Below are positions 14,706-15,433 of a DNA stretch of 15,433 nt, in pieces. The notes under the pieces are model-generated. The model was not told the origin of the DNA. It was given only the letters and a program-made list of their open reading frames with translations, and searched no databases. The stretch comes from Bog-950 sp035299425. GTDB taxonomy: Bacteria > Bacteroidota > Bacteroidia > Chitinophagales > LD1. How positions within the stretch are numbered: position 1 is the first letter of the stretch; each line of letters opens with the position of its first letter. The translations under genes and the position numbers were made by a program. The stretch lies in contig DATGWP010000179.1 in assembly GCA_035299425.1 (NCBI GenBank), forward strand, positions 1-15,433. The letters are read 5' to 3'.

Positions 14706-15287
14706 TTACACCTCCGTAGAATCTGCCAGGTAGAAACAAGTGCGGCAGCGGGGTTCGTAGCTATCTTTTTCGCCCAATAGTATTTTGCTTTTGCCGGCAG
14801 CTTTGCGGTACGAAAAATGCGCAATATCGCCGCACTGCATACAAATGGCGTGCACCTTGGTTATATAATCGGCTATGGATAGCAAATGGGGCATGGGGCC
14901 AAAGGGCTTACCCTCAAAATCCATATCCAGGCCGGCAATTATAACGCGGGCGCCTTTGCGGGCCAGTTGCTCGCACACCGCAGGCAACTCCATATCCATA
15001 AACTGGGCCTCATCTATACCTACTACCTCGGTACCTTCGGCCATAAGCAGTATATTTTGCGAATGGGTAATGGGGGTAGAGCGTATAACATTGGCATCGT
15101 GCGATACCACGTTTGTCTCATCGTAGCGGGTATCTATACCGGGTTTAAATATCTCTACCTTGCGGTTGGCTATCTGGGCGCGCTTAAGGCGGCGTATAAG
15201 TTCTTCGGTTTTGCCGCTAAACATAGAGCCACACACCACTTCTATCCATCCTTTTTTATCTTTTCCGTGTAGCGGTTCTATAAACAT
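14706..15287 (-). CDS. tdk: Thymidine kinase (type II)
   Basis: This enzyme phosphorylates thymidine to dTMP with ATP in the cytosolic salvage pathway. The 193-residue length is typical of bacterial TK1-like enzymes. The P-loop is GSMFSGKT (20-27). DEAQF (92-96) gives the Walker B acidic residues and the base-region contact, GLDMDF is at 119-124, and four zinc-binding cysteines sit in CMQC (149-152) and CRTC (181-184). The lasso-loop region around SYRKAAGKSK (159-168) is present. ATG 15287 is the only start that keeps the normal N-terminus (about 19 residues before the P-loop). A divergent gene may start 120 bp away. No clear promoter or terminator could be assigned. Confidence 0.97.
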   Translation of the reverse strand: MFIEPLHGKDKKGWIEVVCGSMFSGKTEELIRRLKRAQIANRKVEIFKPGIDTRYDETNVVSHDANVIRSTPITHSQNILLMAEGTEVVGIDEAQFMDMELPAVCEQLARKGARVIIAGLDMDFEGKPFGPMPHLLSIADYITKVHAICMQCGDIAHFSYRKAAGKSKILLGEKDSYEPRCRTCFYLADSTEV

Positions 15288-15408
15288 CGGGCAATACTAT
15301 TAATAGTGGGTTAGTGATTATTACAGGTTACAAGAGCAATAATTTTGTTTAAAACTCATTTAATACAGGGTGGGGATTTTCTACTCCTTTGCTGCATAAA
15401 TACGTTTT

Positions 15409-15433
15409 ATGAAAGTGTCAAAAATATCTGAAT
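15409..15433 (+). CDS. Possible start of a divergent gene, truncated by the window
   Basis: An ATG at 15409 opens a frame reading MKVSKISE to the edge, in the A/T-rich region between tdk and whatever follows. Eight codons are too few to judge; the call rests only on position, a divergent layout with an otherwise unexplained 120-bp gap. Nothing else was recognised in 15288-15408. Confidence 0.25.

Noticed and set aside
14600..14824. Minus-strand 74-codon frame overlapping the end of tdk
   Set aside because: It lies in another frame over the tdk 3' end and gap, with no recognisable feature.

Overview
The window looks like a chromosomal segment from a member of the Bacteroidota, probably a Chitinophagia- or Sphingobacteriia-like lineage (inference). 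The signs are: a secreted protein ending in a type IX secretion (T9SS) C-terminal sorting domain; a collagen-like surface protein with the N-terminal 'NYQGVARDAAGN' domain typical of the phylum; a DbpA-like helicase with a DEFD box; thymidine kinase; and A/T-rich leaders with TTG-N18/19-TTnnTTTG, one base from the phylum's TTG...TAnnTTTG promoter. No RNA gene, CRISPR array or intact insertion sequence was recognised.

Layout. Positions 1-2913 (minus strand) hold most of a giant collagen-like protein that runs off the left edge. Its Gly-X-Y region is built from tandem 159-bp (53-codon) units. A long open plus-strand frame over the same bases is only the antisense shadow of the repeat. Positions 3141-4959 (minus) are folD and a lipoprotein gene that overlaps its end by 14 nt. 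A DEAD-box-type RNA helicase (plus) follows at 5175-6488, then 335 bp of duplicated hairpin modules. A fatty-acid-hydroxylase-family membrane enzyme (6824-7360, minus), a 181-bp inverted-repeat element (7600-7780) and a small SET-domain protein (7858-8286, minus) come next.

Positions 8519-11126 are visibly more A/T-rich than both flanks and hold three unrecognised genes: a minus-strand pair (a protein with a PD-(D/E)XK-like nuclease domain, then a single-pass membrane protein) and a divergent small membrane protein. A palindrome precedes the nuclease-like gene and hairpin-rich repeats follow the membrane protein. This is the best candidate for an acquired, possibly defence-related cassette, but that function is inference.

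The right part returns to ordinary genes, all on the minus strand: a secreted EEP-fold phosphodiesterase/sphingomyelinase-like protein (11388-12278), a strong terminator (12455-12488), a 648-residue T9SS-secreted PKD/adhesin-like protein with a candidate promoter, and thymidine kinase (14706-15287). A possible divergent gene begins at 15409.

Functionally the genes are mostly independent housekeeping or surface units: one-carbon metabolism (FolD), nucleotide salvage (Tdk), RNA remodelling (helicase), membrane-lipid modification (hydroxylase), and three exported proteins. Intergenic DNA is unusually rich in short palindromic repeats of several families.
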